Shown here: positions 15,539 to 24,487 of the stretch, one piece after another | Layout: the number at the start of each line of letters is the position of its first letter | Position numbering within the stretch: position 1 is the first letter of the stretch | From: Bacillus cabrialesii | GTDB taxonomy: Bacteria > Bacillota > Bacilli > Bacillales > Bacillaceae | DNA: 64,000 bases | Assembly: GCF_004124315.2 (NCBI RefSeq) | Contig: NZ_CP096889.1 | Span: forward strand, 1,099,001-1,163,000 | Reading direction: 5' to 3' | The notes under the pieces: model-generated | Database searches by the model: none | The model's input: only the letters and a program-made list of their open reading frames with translations | What the model was told of the DNA's origin: nothing | Program-made: the position numbers and the translations under genes

Positions 15539-16600
15539 ATGAGTAAACGAGAAACGTTTAACGAGACGTTCTTAAAAGCTGCACGGGGAGAAAAAGCGGA
15601 TCACACGCCTGTATGGTATATGAGACAAGCAGGGCGCTCACAGCCGGAATACCGTAAGCTGAAGGAAAAATACGGATTGTTTGAGATCACACATCAGCCC
15701 GAACTTTGTGCGTATGTCACAAGACTGCCGGTTGAGCAATACGGAGTCGATGCTGCAATCCTATATAAAGATATCATGACTCCGCTCCCGTCAATCGGTG
15801 TGGATGTTGAAATCAAAAACGGGATCGGACCTGTGATTGATCAGCCGATCAGGTCTCTGGCGGACATTGAAAAACTCGGCCAGATTGATCCGGAACAGGA
15901 CGTGCCGTACGTGCTTGAGACGATTAAACTGCTTGTCAATGAGCAGCTGAACGTCCCGCTCATCGGTTTCTCAGGTGCGCCTTTTACCCTGGCGAGCTAC
16001 ATGATCGAAGGCGGCCCGTCGAAAAACTACAATAAAACAAAAGCCTTCATGTACAGCATGCCGGATGCATGGAATCTGCTGATGTCCAAGCTTGCCGACA
16101 TGATCATCTTGTATGTGAAAGCGCAGATTAAGGCAGGCGCAAAAGCGATTCAAATCTTTGATTCGTGGGTCGGCGCGCTGAATCAGGCAGATTACAGAAC
16201 ATACATCAAACCCGTGATGAACCGGATCTTTTCAGAGCTTGCGGAGGAGAATGTGCCGCTGATCATGTTTGGCGTTGGCGCAAGCCATCTGGCAAGTGAC
16301 TGGCATGACCTTCCTCTCGATGTTGTCGGGCTGGATTGGAGACTCAGCATTGATGAAGCCAGATCAAAAGGCATCACCAAAACAGTGCAAGGCAACCTGG
16401 ATCCGTCCATTTTGCTTGCGCCATGGGACGTCATTGAGAAGAAAACGGCGGAAATACTTGATCAAGGAATGAAATCGGACAGCTTCATTTTTAACCTGGG
16501 ACACGGGGTATTTCCTGACGTCAGCCCTGAGGTTTTGAAAAAACTGACAGCATTTGTCCATAAATATTCACAAAACAAGAAAATGGGTCAATATTCCTAA
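15539..16600 (+). CDS. hemE: Uroporphyrinogen III decarboxylase HemE
   Basis: HemE removes four carboxyl groups from uroporphyrinogen III to give coproporphyrinogen III. The 353-residue enzyme shows the conserved N-terminal PVWYMRQAGRSQPEYR (substrate-binding arginines) and the GFSGAPFTLASYMIEGG signature. It needs no cofactor. The ATG at 15539 follows AAAGGTGG; an earlier ATG at 15464 overlaps the probable promoter. It is the first gene of hemE-hemH-hemY. Confidence 0.96.
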   Translation: MSKRETFNETFLKAARGEKADHTPVWYMRQAGRSQPEYRKLKEKYGLFEITHQPELCAYVTRLPVEQYGVDAAILYKDIMTPLPSIGVDVEIKNGIGPVIDQPIRSLADIEKLGQIDPEQDVPYVLETIKLLVNEQLNVPLIGFSGAPFTLASYMIEGGPSKNYNKTKAFMYSMPDAWNLLMSKLADMIILYVKAQIKAGAKAIQIFDSWVGALNQADYRTYIKPVMNRIFSELAEENVPLIMFGVGASHLASDWHDLPLDVVGLDWRLSIDEARSKGITKTVQGNLDPSILLAPWDVIEKKTAEILDQGMKSDSFIFNLGHGVFPDVSPEVLKKLTAFVHKYSQNKKMGQYS

Positions 16601-16671
16601 GCGTATCTTTTGGTATCATGAAGATATCCTGTCAAAATGTTTGTATCAGATCATTAAAGAGGGTGTAAACA

Positions 16672-17604
16672 GTGAGTAGAAAGAAAATGGGGCTTCTCGT
16701 GATGGCGTACGGCACGCCTTATAAAGAAGAAGATATCGAACGTTATTATACACATATCAGAAGAGGCAGAAAGCCTGAACCTGAAATGCTTCAAGATTTG
16801 AAAGACAGATATGAAGCGATTGGCGGCATTTCACCGCTTGCGAAAATCACAGAAGAGCAAGCGCACAAGCTTGAACAGCACTTAAATGAGATTCAGGACG
16901 AGATTACGTTTAAAGCGTATATCGGGCTGAAGCATATCGAGCCATTTATTGAAGACGCTGTGGCTGAGATGCATAAGGACGGCATTACAGAAGCAGTCAG
17001 CATTGTACTGGCACCGCATTTCTCCACGTTCAGCGTGCAGTCCTACAACAAACGTGCCAAAGAAGAGGCTGAAAAACTCGGCGGCTTAACGATTACGTCT
17101 GTTGAAAGCTGGTACGATGAACCGAAGTTCGTGACATATTGGGTTGACCGAGTGAAGGAAACATATGCGTCAATGCCTGAGAATGAAAAAGAAAACGCGA
17201 TGCTTATCGTATCTGCACACAGTCTGCCGGAAAAAATCAAAGAATTTGGAGACCCGTATCCGGATCAGCTTCATGAATCCGCGAAATTGATTGCTGAAGG
17301 CGCAGGCGTTTCCGAATATGCTGTCGGCTGGCAAAGTGAAGGAAACACGCCTGATCCTTGGCTTGGTCCTGATGTACAGGATCTAACACGTGATTTATTT
17401 GAACAAAAAGGATATCAGGCATTTGTGTATGTCCCTGTCGGATTTGTCGCGGACCATTTAGAAGTGCTTTATGATAATGATTATGAATGCAAAGTGGTCA
17501 CTGACGATATCGGCGCAAGCTACTACCGCCCGGAAATGCCGAATGCCAAGCCGGAATTTATTGATGCATTAGCTACAGTTGTATTAAAAAAATTAGGACG
17601 TTAA
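16672..17604 (+). CDS. hemH: Coproporphyrin III ferrochelatase HemH (CpfC)
   Basis: A soluble 310-residue ferrochelatase that inserts iron into coproporphyrin III, the step before HemQ in the Gram-positive heme pathway. The metal-binding histidine is in SAHSLPEK (His183 in the B. subtilis enzyme) and the paired glutamate in DHLEVLYD (Glu264). The start is a GTG at 16672 after AGAGGGTG. It lies 72 bases after hemE and 14 bases before hemY. Confidence 0.96.
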   Translation: MSRKKMGLLVMAYGTPYKEEDIERYYTHIRRGRKPEPEMLQDLKDRYEAIGGISPLAKITEEQAHKLEQHLNEIQDEITFKAYIGLKHIEPFIEDAVAEMHKDGITEAVSIVLAPHFSTFSVQSYNKRAKEEAEKLGGLTITSVESWYDEPKFVTYWVDRVKETYASMPENEKENAMLIVSAHSLPEKIKEFGDPYPDQLHESAKLIAEGAGVSEYAVGWQSEGNTPDPWLGPDVQDLTRDLFEQKGYQAFVYVPVGFVADHLEVLYDNDYECKVVTDDIGASYYRPEMPNAKPEFIDALATVVLKKLGR

Positions 17605-17618
17605 AGAAGGCGATGAAC

Positions 17619-19031
17619 ATGAGTGACGGCAAAAAACATGTAGTCATCATCGGCGGCGGCATTACCGGTTTAGCCGCCGCCTTCTATATGGAAAAAGAAA
17701 TCAAAGAAAAAAACCTGCCGCTTGAGCTGACACTTGTTGAAGCAAGTCCGAGAGTCGGCGGGAAAATCCAGACTGTCAAGAAAGACGGCTATATCATCGA
17801 AAAAGGGCCTGATTCATTTCTGGAACGGAAGAAAAGCGCTCCGGAGCTTGTCAAAGACTTAGGACTTGAACATTTACTTGTCAACAATGCGACAGGACAA
17901 TCCTATGTGCTTGTAAACCGCACCCTCCATCCAATGCCGAAGGGCGCCGTGATGGGGATACCGACAAAAATTGCGCCGTTCGTTTCAACCGGCCTGTTTT
18001 CTCTGTCCGGGAAGGCGAGAGCCGCTATGGATTTCATTCTGCCTGCAAGCAAATCAAAAGACGACCAGTCATTGGGAGAATTTTTCCGCAGACGTGTCGG
18101 AGATGAAGTGGTTGAGAATTTAATCGAGCCGCTCCTGTCAGGCATCTACGCGGGCGACATTGACAAGCTCAGCCTGATGTCGACATTCCCGCAATTTTAC
18201 CAGACGGAACAAAAGCACAGAAGCCTGATTCTCGGCATGAAAAAAACAAGGCCTCAAGGCTCCGGCCAGCAGCTGACGGCAAAAAAACAAGGGCAGTTTC
18301 AGACCCTGTCAACCGGTTTGCAGACCTTGGTAGAAGAGATCGAAAAGCAATTAAAGCTGACGAAGGTATACAAAGGGACAAAAGTGACAAAGATCAGCCG
18401 CGGCGGCACTGGCTACTCACTTGAGCTGGATAACGGTGTCACACTTGATGCTGAGTCAGTGATTGTGACTGCTCCGCATAAAGCGGCTGCGGGAATGCTT
18501 TCTGAGCTTCCTGCCATTTCTCATTTGAAAAATATGCATTCCACATCAGTGGCAAACGTCGCTTTGGGTTTTCCTGAAGGCGCCGTCCAAATGGAGCATG
18601 AGGGCACGGGCTTTGTTATCTCAAGAAACAGTGATTTCGCGATCACAGCCTGTACGTGGACGAACAAAAAATGGCCGCACGCAGCGCCGGAAGGCAAAAC
18701 GCTGCTTCGGGCATATGTTGGAAAAGCCGGAGACGAATCCATTGTTGACCTCTCAGATAACGACATTATCAACATTGTGTTAGAAGACTTAAAGAAAGTC
18801 ATGAACATAAACGGGGAGCCGGAAATGACATGTGTTACCCGCTGGCATGAAAGCATGCCGCAGTACCATGTCGGCCACAAGCAGCGCGTCAAAGAGCTGC
18901 GCGAAGCACTGGTCTCCGCATATCCGGGTGTCTACATGACAGGCGCTTCTTTTGAAGGTGTCGGAATTCCCGACTGCATCGATCAAGGAAAAGCTGCCGT
19001 GTCTGACGCGCTTACCTATTTATTCAGCTAA
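17619..19031 (+). CDS. hemY: Coproporphyrinogen III oxidase HemY (CgoX)
   Basis: An FAD-dependent, oxygen-using oxidase of 470 residues that makes coproporphyrin III. The N-terminal dinucleotide-binding motif GGGITGLAAAFYMEKE is followed by VEASPRVGGKIQT. The C-terminal FAD signature is TGASFEGVGIPDCIDQG. Two ATGs occur at 17613 and 17619. The AAGAAGG site is only 2 bases from the first, so the second is chosen. The remaining enzyme of the branch, HemQ, is not in this window. Confidence 0.95.
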   Translation: MSDGKKHVVIIGGGITGLAAAFYMEKEIKEKNLPLELTLVEASPRVGGKIQTVKKDGYIIEKGPDSFLERKKSAPELVKDLGLEHLLVNNATGQSYVLVNRTLHPMPKGAVMGIPTKIAPFVSTGLFSLSGKARAAMDFILPASKSKDDQSLGEFFRRRVGDEVVENLIEPLLSGIYAGDIDKLSLMSTFPQFYQTEQKHRSLILGMKKTRPQGSGQQLTAKKQGQFQTLSTGLQTLVEEIEKQLKLTKVYKGTKVTKISRGGTGYSLELDNGVTLDAESVIVTAPHKAAAGMLSELPAISHLKNMHSTSVANVALGFPEGAVQMEHEGTGFVISRNSDFAITACTWTNKKWPHAAPEGKTLLRAYVGKAGDESIVDLSDNDIINIVLEDLKKVMNINGEPEMTCVTRWHESMPQYHVGHKQRVKELREALVSAYPGVYMTGASFEGVGIPDCIDQGKAAVSDALTYLFS

Positions 19032-19062
19032 AAACCTCCGCTATGGCGGAGGTTTTTTTGTT
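19031..19062 (+). terminator. Terminator of hemEHY
   Basis: AACCTCCG pairs with CGGAGGTT around a CTATGG-type loop and is followed by seven T. Confidence 0.9.
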
Positions 19063-19136
19063 GTGCAATGGCAATATTGTGTAAAAAAATGATTGATTTG
19101 AGCAGTGGATTGTGATACATTTGCATATGTACTTTA

Positions 19137-19164
19137 TGACTAAAATGTTCAAACGGTCAGTTTT
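19137..19164 (+). promoter_or_regulatory. Putative YhgD operator at yhgD
   Basis: TGAC, 15 bases, then GTCAGTTTT. The same arrangement with identical spacing occurs before yhgE at 19778-19805. It lies 13 bases before the yhgD start. Confidence 0.55.
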
Positions 19165-19176
19165 GAGGTGAATATA

Positions 19177-19752
19177 ATGTCAATAGATCGAAAAAAGCTT
19201 ATTTTGGAGGCGGCCACAAAGTCTTTCACACAGTTCGGGTATAAAGCGACGACAATGGATCTGGTGGCAAAGCTTGCGAACGTGGGGAAGGGAACCATCT
19301 ATACTTTTTTCAAAAACAAAGAAGAGCTGTTTGACGAGATTTTCACTACATTATTGAAGGAAATGAAGCAAAAAGCAGACGAAGCGATGGAGCCGAACCT
19401 TCCGTTCCATGAAAATGTGCACAGAGCGCTGTTTGCCATTCTGGAGTTCAGAAAAACACATCAGCTGACGATTAAAATTTTCCAAGAAAATGCCGAGATT
19501 GGTACAATGGCAGTTCAGGATGTGATCCAGAAAATGGAGCAAGCCATTCTGTCTTATATCAAAAATAAGATTGAAGATGGGATCGAAAGCGGTGCAATCA
19601 AGCCGTGCGACCCTGAACTGACAGCTTTTGTGATGCTGAAGCTTTATATCGCGCTCATTTTTGACTGGGAAAAACAGCATCCCCCGCTCGATAAAGAGAC
19701 AATTGCGGAACTGCTTGAATTGTATGTAGTCAAAGGATTGTCAGCCAACTAG
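19177..19752 (+). CDS. yhgD: TetR-family regulator YhgD
   Basis: A 191-residue regulator. The N-terminal helix-turn-helix (KATTMDLVAKLANVGKGTIYTFFKNKEELF, about residues 22-52) is typical TetR. The C-terminal two thirds form the ligand and dimerisation domain. Two in-frame starts, GTG at 19168 and ATG at 19177, share GAGGTG; ATG is preferred. It precedes yhgE by 70 bases and both carry the same putative operator, so it probably represses itself and yhgE. Confidence 0.9.
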   Translation: MSIDRKKLILEAATKSFTQFGYKATTMDLVAKLANVGKGTIYTFFKNKEELFDEIFTTLLKEMKQKADEAMEPNLPFHENVHRALFAILEFRKTHQLTIKIFQENAEIGTMAVQDVIQKMEQAILSYIKNKIEDGIESGAIKPCDPELTAFVMLKLYIALIFDWEKQHPPLDKETIAELLELYVVKGLSAN

Positions 19753-19777
19753 ATAATCCTTTGTTTTTGCAAGAAAA

Positions 19778-19805
19778 TGACCATTTTTCATGATGAGTCA
19801 GTTTT
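19778..19805 (+). promoter_or_regulatory. Putative YhgD operator at yhgE
   Basis: TGAC (19778-19781), 15 bases, GTCAGTTTT (19797-19805). It shares half-sites and spacing with the site before yhgD. Confidence 0.55.
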
Positions 19806-19822
19806 AGAATGGAGGCATCAGG

Positions 19823-22150
19823 ATGAACACAATACGAAGTCAGTGGAAAGACATCGTAACGAGTAAAAAATTATTAATTCCCATCATAGCCATTTTGTTT
19901 GTCCCGCTTATTTACAGCGGCGTGTTCTTAAAGGCGTATTGGGACCCGTACGGCACAGTTGACCAGCTGCCTGTCGTTGTCGTCAACCAAGACAAAGGGG
20001 CAACATATGAAGGAGAAAAACTTCAAATCGGTGATGATCTGGTCAAAGAATTAAAGGATAATAAAAACTTTGATTGGCATTTTTCCAGTGATCTCGACCA
20101 ATCGTTAAAGGACTTATTAAATCAAAAATACTATTTAGTTGTCGAGATTCCTGAGGATTTTTCTAAGAATGCCAGCACTGTGCTGGACAAAAATCCGAAA
20201 AAACTGGATCTGAAATACCATACAAATGCCGGTTCAAACTATGTAGGGGCGACAATCGGTGAAAAAGCGATTGATAAACTGAAAGCCTCTGTTTCTAAAG
20301 AAGTGACCGAGCAATATACGAAAGTCATTTTTGATAACTTTAAAGATATCGCTAAAGGGTTGAGCGACGCGAGCAGCGGAGCGAAAAAAATTGATGATGG
20401 CACAAAGGATGCGAAAAACGGAAGCGCCCAGCTGAAAGAAAATCTGGAGAAGCTGAAGGAAAGCACCGCCACCATCAGTGACAAAACAGCGCAGCTTGCA
20501 GATGGAGCGGCACAGGTGACAAGCGGTATCCAATCACTTGACAGCTCGCTCGGAAAATTCCAGGACAGCAGTAACCAAATTTATGATAAATCTAGTAAGC
20601 TTGCGGCAGGATCAGGCGAGCTGACAGGCAAGATGAATGAACTTCTTGCCGGACTTCAAAACGTGCAGAAGGGTACGCCTAATCTTACAAACGGGCTGGA
20701 TCAGCTCAACAGTAAAGCGCAAGAAGAAGCGGAGAAAGCAGCAAAAGCGGAAAAGCTCATTAATGCGCTCGATTTAACGAAGCTTGAAACAGCTGTGAAC
20801 AATCTGGAAAAGTCAGAAACTGCGATGAAGGAATTCAAAAAACAGCTGACTGACTTTGAAAACAGCTTGAAAAACCGTGATCAGGCTTTTAAAAATGTCA
20901 TCAATTCGAGTGATTTCTTAACAGCGGAACAAAAAAGCCAGTTGATTAATTCTGTTGAGAAAAAGCTTCCGCAAGTTGATGCGCCTGATTTTGATCAAAT
21001 CTTAAGCCGGCTTCCTGCAGCTGATCAGCTGCCTGACATTGCAACGATGAAAAGCTCGTTGGAAGATGTGAAAGCGGAGGTTGCACAGGTGAAAGCCATG
21101 CCGGAAGCTACATCTAAGCTTTATAACGGCGCAAAAACAATTCAAGATGCAATTGACAGATTAACTGAGGGAGCTGATAAGATATACAACGGTTCACAGA
21201 AGCTGACAGATGGCCAAACTAAACTGACAGCCGGTATCGGTGAATATAATAAGCAGTTCGCAAAAGCAAAAGCGGGCTCAGAGCAATTGGTGACAGGAAG
21301 CAGCAAAGTATCCGGCGGCTTGCTGAAGCTGTTAGACGGTTCTAAACAAGTCCAAAACGGATCATCAAAACTTGCAGACGGATCTGCATCACTTGATACA
21401 GGTTTAGGCAAGCTATTGGACGGCACAGGAGAGCTGTCTAATAAGCTGAAGGATGCGGCAGACCAAACAGGAGATGTCGATGCTGACGATCAAACATACA
21501 GCATGTTTGCCGATCCAGTCAAAACTAATGATGACGCCATTCATTCGGTGCCTAACTACGGAACAGGGCTGACACCTTATATTCTGTCAATGGGCTTGTA
21601 TGTCGGCGGTATCATGCTGACGGTTGTCTTCCCGCTGAAGGAAGCGTCAGGACGTCCGAGAAACGGTTTTGAGTGGTTCTTCAGCAAGTTCAATGTCATG
21701 ATGCTCGTTGGAATCATTCAATCGCTGATTGTGGCGACGGTTCTTCTTCTGGGAATTGGTCTCGAGGTTGAGAGCACGTGGAGATTTTACGTGTTTACGA
21801 TCATTACGAGTCTCGCTTTCCTGGCGATGATTCAATTTTTGGCCACAACGATGGGCAACCCGGGACGATTTATCGCAGTCATTATTTTAGTGCTGCAACT
21901 GGGAGCGAGCGGAGGAACCTTCCCGCTTGAATTGCTTCCGAATTTCTATCAAGTCATCCACGGCGCATTGCCGATGACCTACAGCATTAACGGATTCAGA
22001 GCGGTCATTTCAAACGGAGACTTTGGCTACATGTGGCAAATGGCCGGCGTTTTAATCGGCATTGCCCTCGTTATGATTGCGCTCAGCATTACTTACTTTA
22101 CGATTTTAAGCCGGAAGGAAGAAACATCAGAAGAACAGCCGGCTTCATAA
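19823..22150 (+). CDS. yhgE: YhgE/Pip-family membrane protein
   Basis: A 775-residue protein related to phage-infection protein Pip and EsaA-like proteins. One N-terminal membrane helix (LLIPIIAILFVPLIYSGVFL) is followed by about 550 extracellular residues. These hold long helical stretches and many seven-residue LxDGSxx / LxxGxxx repeats (residues about 170-270 and 430-550). A C-terminal block of about six helices is of the ABC-2 permease type (residues about 590-760). Function is uncertain; relatives act in phage adsorption or export. The regulatory gene yhgD lies just upstream. GGAGG precedes the ATG. Confidence 0.92.
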   Translation: MNTIRSQWKDIVTSKKLLIPIIAILFVPLIYSGVFLKAYWDPYGTVDQLPVVVVNQDKGATYEGEKLQIGDDLVKELKDNKNFDWHFSSDLDQSLKDLLNQKYYLVVEIPEDFSKNASTVLDKNPKKLDLKYHTNAGSNYVGATIGEKAIDKLKASVSKEVTEQYTKVIFDNFKDIAKGLSDASSGAKKIDDGTKDAKNGSAQLKENLEKLKESTATISDKTAQLADGAAQVTSGIQSLDSSLGKFQDSSNQIYDKSSKLAAGSGELTGKMNELLAGLQNVQKGTPNLTNGLDQLNSKAQEEAEKAAKAEKLINALDLTKLETAVNNLEKSETAMKEFKKQLTDFENSLKNRDQAFKNVINSSDFLTAEQKSQLINSVEKKLPQVDAPDFDQILSRLPAADQLPDIATMKSSLEDVKAEVAQVKAMPEATSKLYNGAKTIQDAIDRLTEGADKIYNGSQKLTDGQTKLTAGIGEYNKQFAKAKAGSEQLVTGSSKVSGGLLKLLDGSKQVQNGSSKLADGSASLDTGLGKLLDGTGELSNKLKDAADQTGDVDADDQTYSMFADPVKTNDDAIHSVPNYGTGLTPYILSMGLYVGGIMLTVVFPLKEASGRPRNGFEWFFSKFNVMMLVGIIQSLIVATVLLLGIGLEVESTWRFYVFTIITSLAFLAMIQFLATTMGNPGRFIAVIILVLQLGASGGTFPLELLPNFYQVIHGALPMTYSINGFRAVISNGDFGYMWQMAGVLIGIALVMIALSITYFTILSRKEETSEEQPAS

Positions 22151-22151
22151 T

Positions 22152-22190
22152 GAAAAAGAACTTGTTTCCTTGGAAACAAGTTCTTTTTTT
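22152..22190. terminator. Shared terminator of yhgE and fabHB
   Basis: A perfect stem, AAGAACTTGTTTCC pairing with GGAAACAAGTTCTT around a 2-base gap, A-run on the left and T-run on the right. Confidence 0.9.
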
Positions 22191-22191
22191 A

Positions 22192-23169
22192 TTACATTCC
22201 CCATTTGACAAGCAATCCTGTATAGGTTAAACCGCCGCCAAATCCGAAAAGCATCACAGTTTGATCTTTTTTCAGCTTCCCGGCTTTCACTGCGAGATCT
22301 AGCGCCAAAACAATCGAAACAGAGGACGTGTTGCCATAGTATTCGACACTGGTGAGCGTTTTTTCGATCGGGAACGGTGTTTTTTCACAAATCGATTCGA
22401 TCATGCGCAAGTTGGCGCTGTGAGGGACAAACCAATCGAGCTCGCCGCTTGTCAGCCCTGCCTGCTGTAAAAGGCGTTCAAATTCGCGGGGGACGGTTCT
22501 CGCTGCCCATTTATACACTTCGCGTCCGTTTTGGACCATTTTACCGGAGCCGGCAAGCTGCACCCCGTTTAGTTCATTCCGAAGTCCGGCGCGGTATAAA
22601 ATATCTCCGCTGTTCCCGCTTGTTCCTTGGACAGACGCAAGAAATCCAGGTGTCTCTTCATCTCGTTCCACTAACAGCGCACCCGCAGCGTCGCCAAACA
22701 GAACGCATGTCGTTCGATCAGTATAATCTGTTACTTTTGATAGTGTCTCTCCGGCGATGACGAGAATTTTTTGATGAAGGCCGGATGTGATCAATCCGTT
22801 TGCCAAATGAAGGCCGTATGTCAGCCCGGCGCATGTCGCATTAATATCCAGCGCGCCGGTGTTTTCCCAGCCGAAATATTCCTGCACACGGCATGCCGTA
22901 CTTGGGAAGGCGTAATCGGATGTTGTTGTGGCAACGAGAATCATATCAACGTCATCAAGAGTGCCTTCATAACGTTTGTTGAGATCCTTCACCGCTTCTA
23001 TGCATAAATCAGAGGTAAACTGCTGTTCATCCGCAATCCGGCGCTCTCTCATTCCTGTACGCTGAACGATCCATTCATCCGACGTATCAACGATCTTTTC
23101 TAAATCTGCATTTGTTAAGCGTCTGCTCGGCGCATAGGTGCCGATAGCTGTAATTTTTGCTTTTGACAT
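22192..23169 (-). CDS. fabHB: Beta-ketoacyl-ACP synthase III FabHB
   Basis: FabHB (325 residues) condenses a short branched or straight acyl-CoA with malonyl-ACP to start fatty-acid synthesis. The active-site cysteine lies in NATCAGLTYGLH (about residue 112). The histidine is in WFVPHSANLR (about residue 247) and the asparagine in YYGNTSSVS. GGAGTG precedes the ATG at 23169; a GTG at 23178 overlaps that site. A FapR operator lies 39 bases upstream. fabHA would be elsewhere in the chromosome. Confidence 0.95.
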   Translation of the reverse strand: MSKAKITAIGTYAPSRRLTNADLEKIVDTSDEWIVQRTGMRERRIADEQQFTSDLCIEAVKDLNKRYEGTLDDVDMILVATTTSDYAFPSTACRVQEYFGWENTGALDINATCAGLTYGLHLANGLITSGLHQKILVIAGETLSKVTDYTDRTTCVLFGDAAGALLVERDEETPGFLASVQGTSGNSGDILYRAGLRNELNGVQLAGSGKMVQNGREVYKWAARTVPREFERLLQQAGLTSGELDWFVPHSANLRMIESICEKTPFPIEKTLTSVEYYGNTSSVSIVLALDLAVKAGKLKKDQTVMLFGFGGGLTYTGLLVKWGM

Positions 23170-23207
23170 ATGTATCACTCCTTATGATCAGATTATAACA
23201 CTAGATA

Positions 23208-23224
23208 TTAGTATCTGGTACTAA
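23208..23224 (-). promoter_or_regulatory. FapR operator of fabHB
   Basis: TTAGTATCTGGTACTAA matches the FapR consensus (TTAGTACCTRNTACTAA) at all but one base. FapR represses fatty-acid synthesis genes until malonyl-CoA accumulates. Confidence 0.88.
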
Positions 23225-23297
23225 AAAGAAGGTTTTTTCATAAAAAAAGAGAAATTGTGAAATAGAGAATCTATGAATGAGAAAAGGAGGCTGGAAA

Positions 23298-24074
23298 ATG
23301 GTCAGTCAAGAAGCGGTAGTTTCTATGGCGGTATCTGGGGCTATTGCGTTTTTGTTGCCGATCGGGCTGATTGTATGGTTTAAGCGTAAGTATGGCGCCT
23401 CGCTTAAAGCGTTCTTTATTGGCGCTCTCACGTTTTTTGTCTTTGCCCAGCTGCTGGAGGGCGGCGTTCATGTTTATGTACTGCAAGTGAATGAAATGAC
23501 AAAAGAAGCAATGCGAAATCCATTGTGGTATGGCATTTACGGCTGCTTGATGGCCGGTATTTTTGAGGAGTGCGGAAGGTATATCATGATGAGACTTTTT
23601 TTGAAGCGCCATCATGCTTGGTCGGATGGCTTGGCGTTCGGAACGGGCCATGGAGGGCTTGAGGCTATCATCATTACAGGCTTGTCCTCTATCTCGCTTA
23701 TTGTATACGCGTTTGCGATCAATAGCGGAACGTTTGAACAGCTTTTGATCAATGATGACATGAAACAGGCGCTTTTGCCGATTCAGGAGCAGCTGCTGCA
23801 TACTCCTTCGTATGAATGGCTGCTGGGCGGCATAGAAAGAATCAGTGCGATTGCTGTCCAGATCGGGCTGTCTCTAGTTGTCCTGTATGCGGTTAAAAGC
23901 CGCCGGCCGCTGTTTTTGCTGTATTCTATTCTTTTACATGCGCTCTTTAATTTACCGGCGGTTTTATACCAAAAAAGAATCATAGAACATGTTGCTGCTG
24001 TTGAAATCATTGTTGCTTTACTAGCGGCCGTATCAGTTTATTGGATTATAAAAGCAAAAAGATTGTTTCAATAA
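23298..24074 (+). CDS. yhfC: YhfC-family membrane protein
   Basis: A 258-residue integral membrane protein with seven or eight hydrophobic segments. A conserved EECGRYIMMRLFLKR motif (about residue 85) followed by GFGTGHGGLEAI-like sequence recalls the EExxR and H motifs of CPBP-type intramembrane proteases. I treat that as a resemblance only. AAAGGAGG stands 8 bases before the ATG at 23298; the ATG at 23277 has no site. It is divergent from fabHB and shares the FapR intergenic region. Function unknown. Confidence 0.85.
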   Translation: MVSQEAVVSMAVSGAIAFLLPIGLIVWFKRKYGASLKAFFIGALTFFVFAQLLEGGVHVYVLQVNEMTKEAMRNPLWYGIYGCLMAGIFEECGRYIMMRLFLKRHHAWSDGLAFGTGHGGLEAIIITGLSSISLIVYAFAINSGTFEQLLINDDMKQALLPIQEQLLHTPSYEWLLGGIERISAIAVQIGLSLVVLYAVKSRRPLFLLYSILLHALFNLPAVLYQKRIIEHVAAVEIIVALLAAVSVYWIIKAKRLFQ

Positions 24075-24164
24075 AAGGTCCAAGCAGCAGCACAGCCCGC
24101 TTGGAAAAATGCGAATGGAAATATTCAGTAAGCATGGGTCATCAGAATATTTCTGATTCAGTCT

Positions 24165-24368
24165 TTAGCAATGACAGCAAGAGTGTCTGTGTTTTTTACA
24201 AGAGAAACAATGGTGTTTCTTTTTCTTCTTCTCGCAAGGGTCATGGCATTCTTTCTTTTTCTCGCAATGGTCGTGGAAATCTTTATCGAACCACTCGTCA
24301 AAGAACCAAAACTCATCAAACCAATCGTGACAATGATGTTTCCGTTCATGTGAATGACGACAGCACAT
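24165..24368 (-). CDS. Cys/His-rich small protein (position of yhfD)
   Basis: A 67-residue protein with 10 Cys and about 15 His. The order is MCCRHSHERKHHCHDW, an aromatic acidic middle (FDEFWFFDEWFDKDF), then CEKKKECHDPCEKKKKKHHC and a tail HRHSCCHC. AGGAGGG stands 7 bases before the ATG at 24368, which marks it as translated. A longer frame starting at 24470 lacks a ribosome site. Composition suggests metal binding or disulfide cross-linking, as in some spore coat proteins (inference). I do not recognise a family with certainty. It converges with yhfC, and no clear hairpin separates them. Confidence 0.65.
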   Translation of the reverse strand: MCCRHSHERKHHCHDWFDEFWFFDEWFDKDFHDHCEKKKECHDPCEKKKKKHHCFSCKKHRHSCCHC

Positions 24369-24487
24369 AGATATCCCTCCTCTTCCCATGCTCTCTACAG
24401 CATATGAGAGATTGATAGGAAAAGATTGGACGGGTCCCTCGGGAAAAGAGTATATTTTAAATAGAAACATAAAAGGAGGAATGTCCT

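Noticed and set aside
23271..23801. A 176-codon minus-strand frame opposite yhfC
   Set aside because: Antisense to yhfC, very rich in Lys/Arg/His/Gln, no ribosome site.
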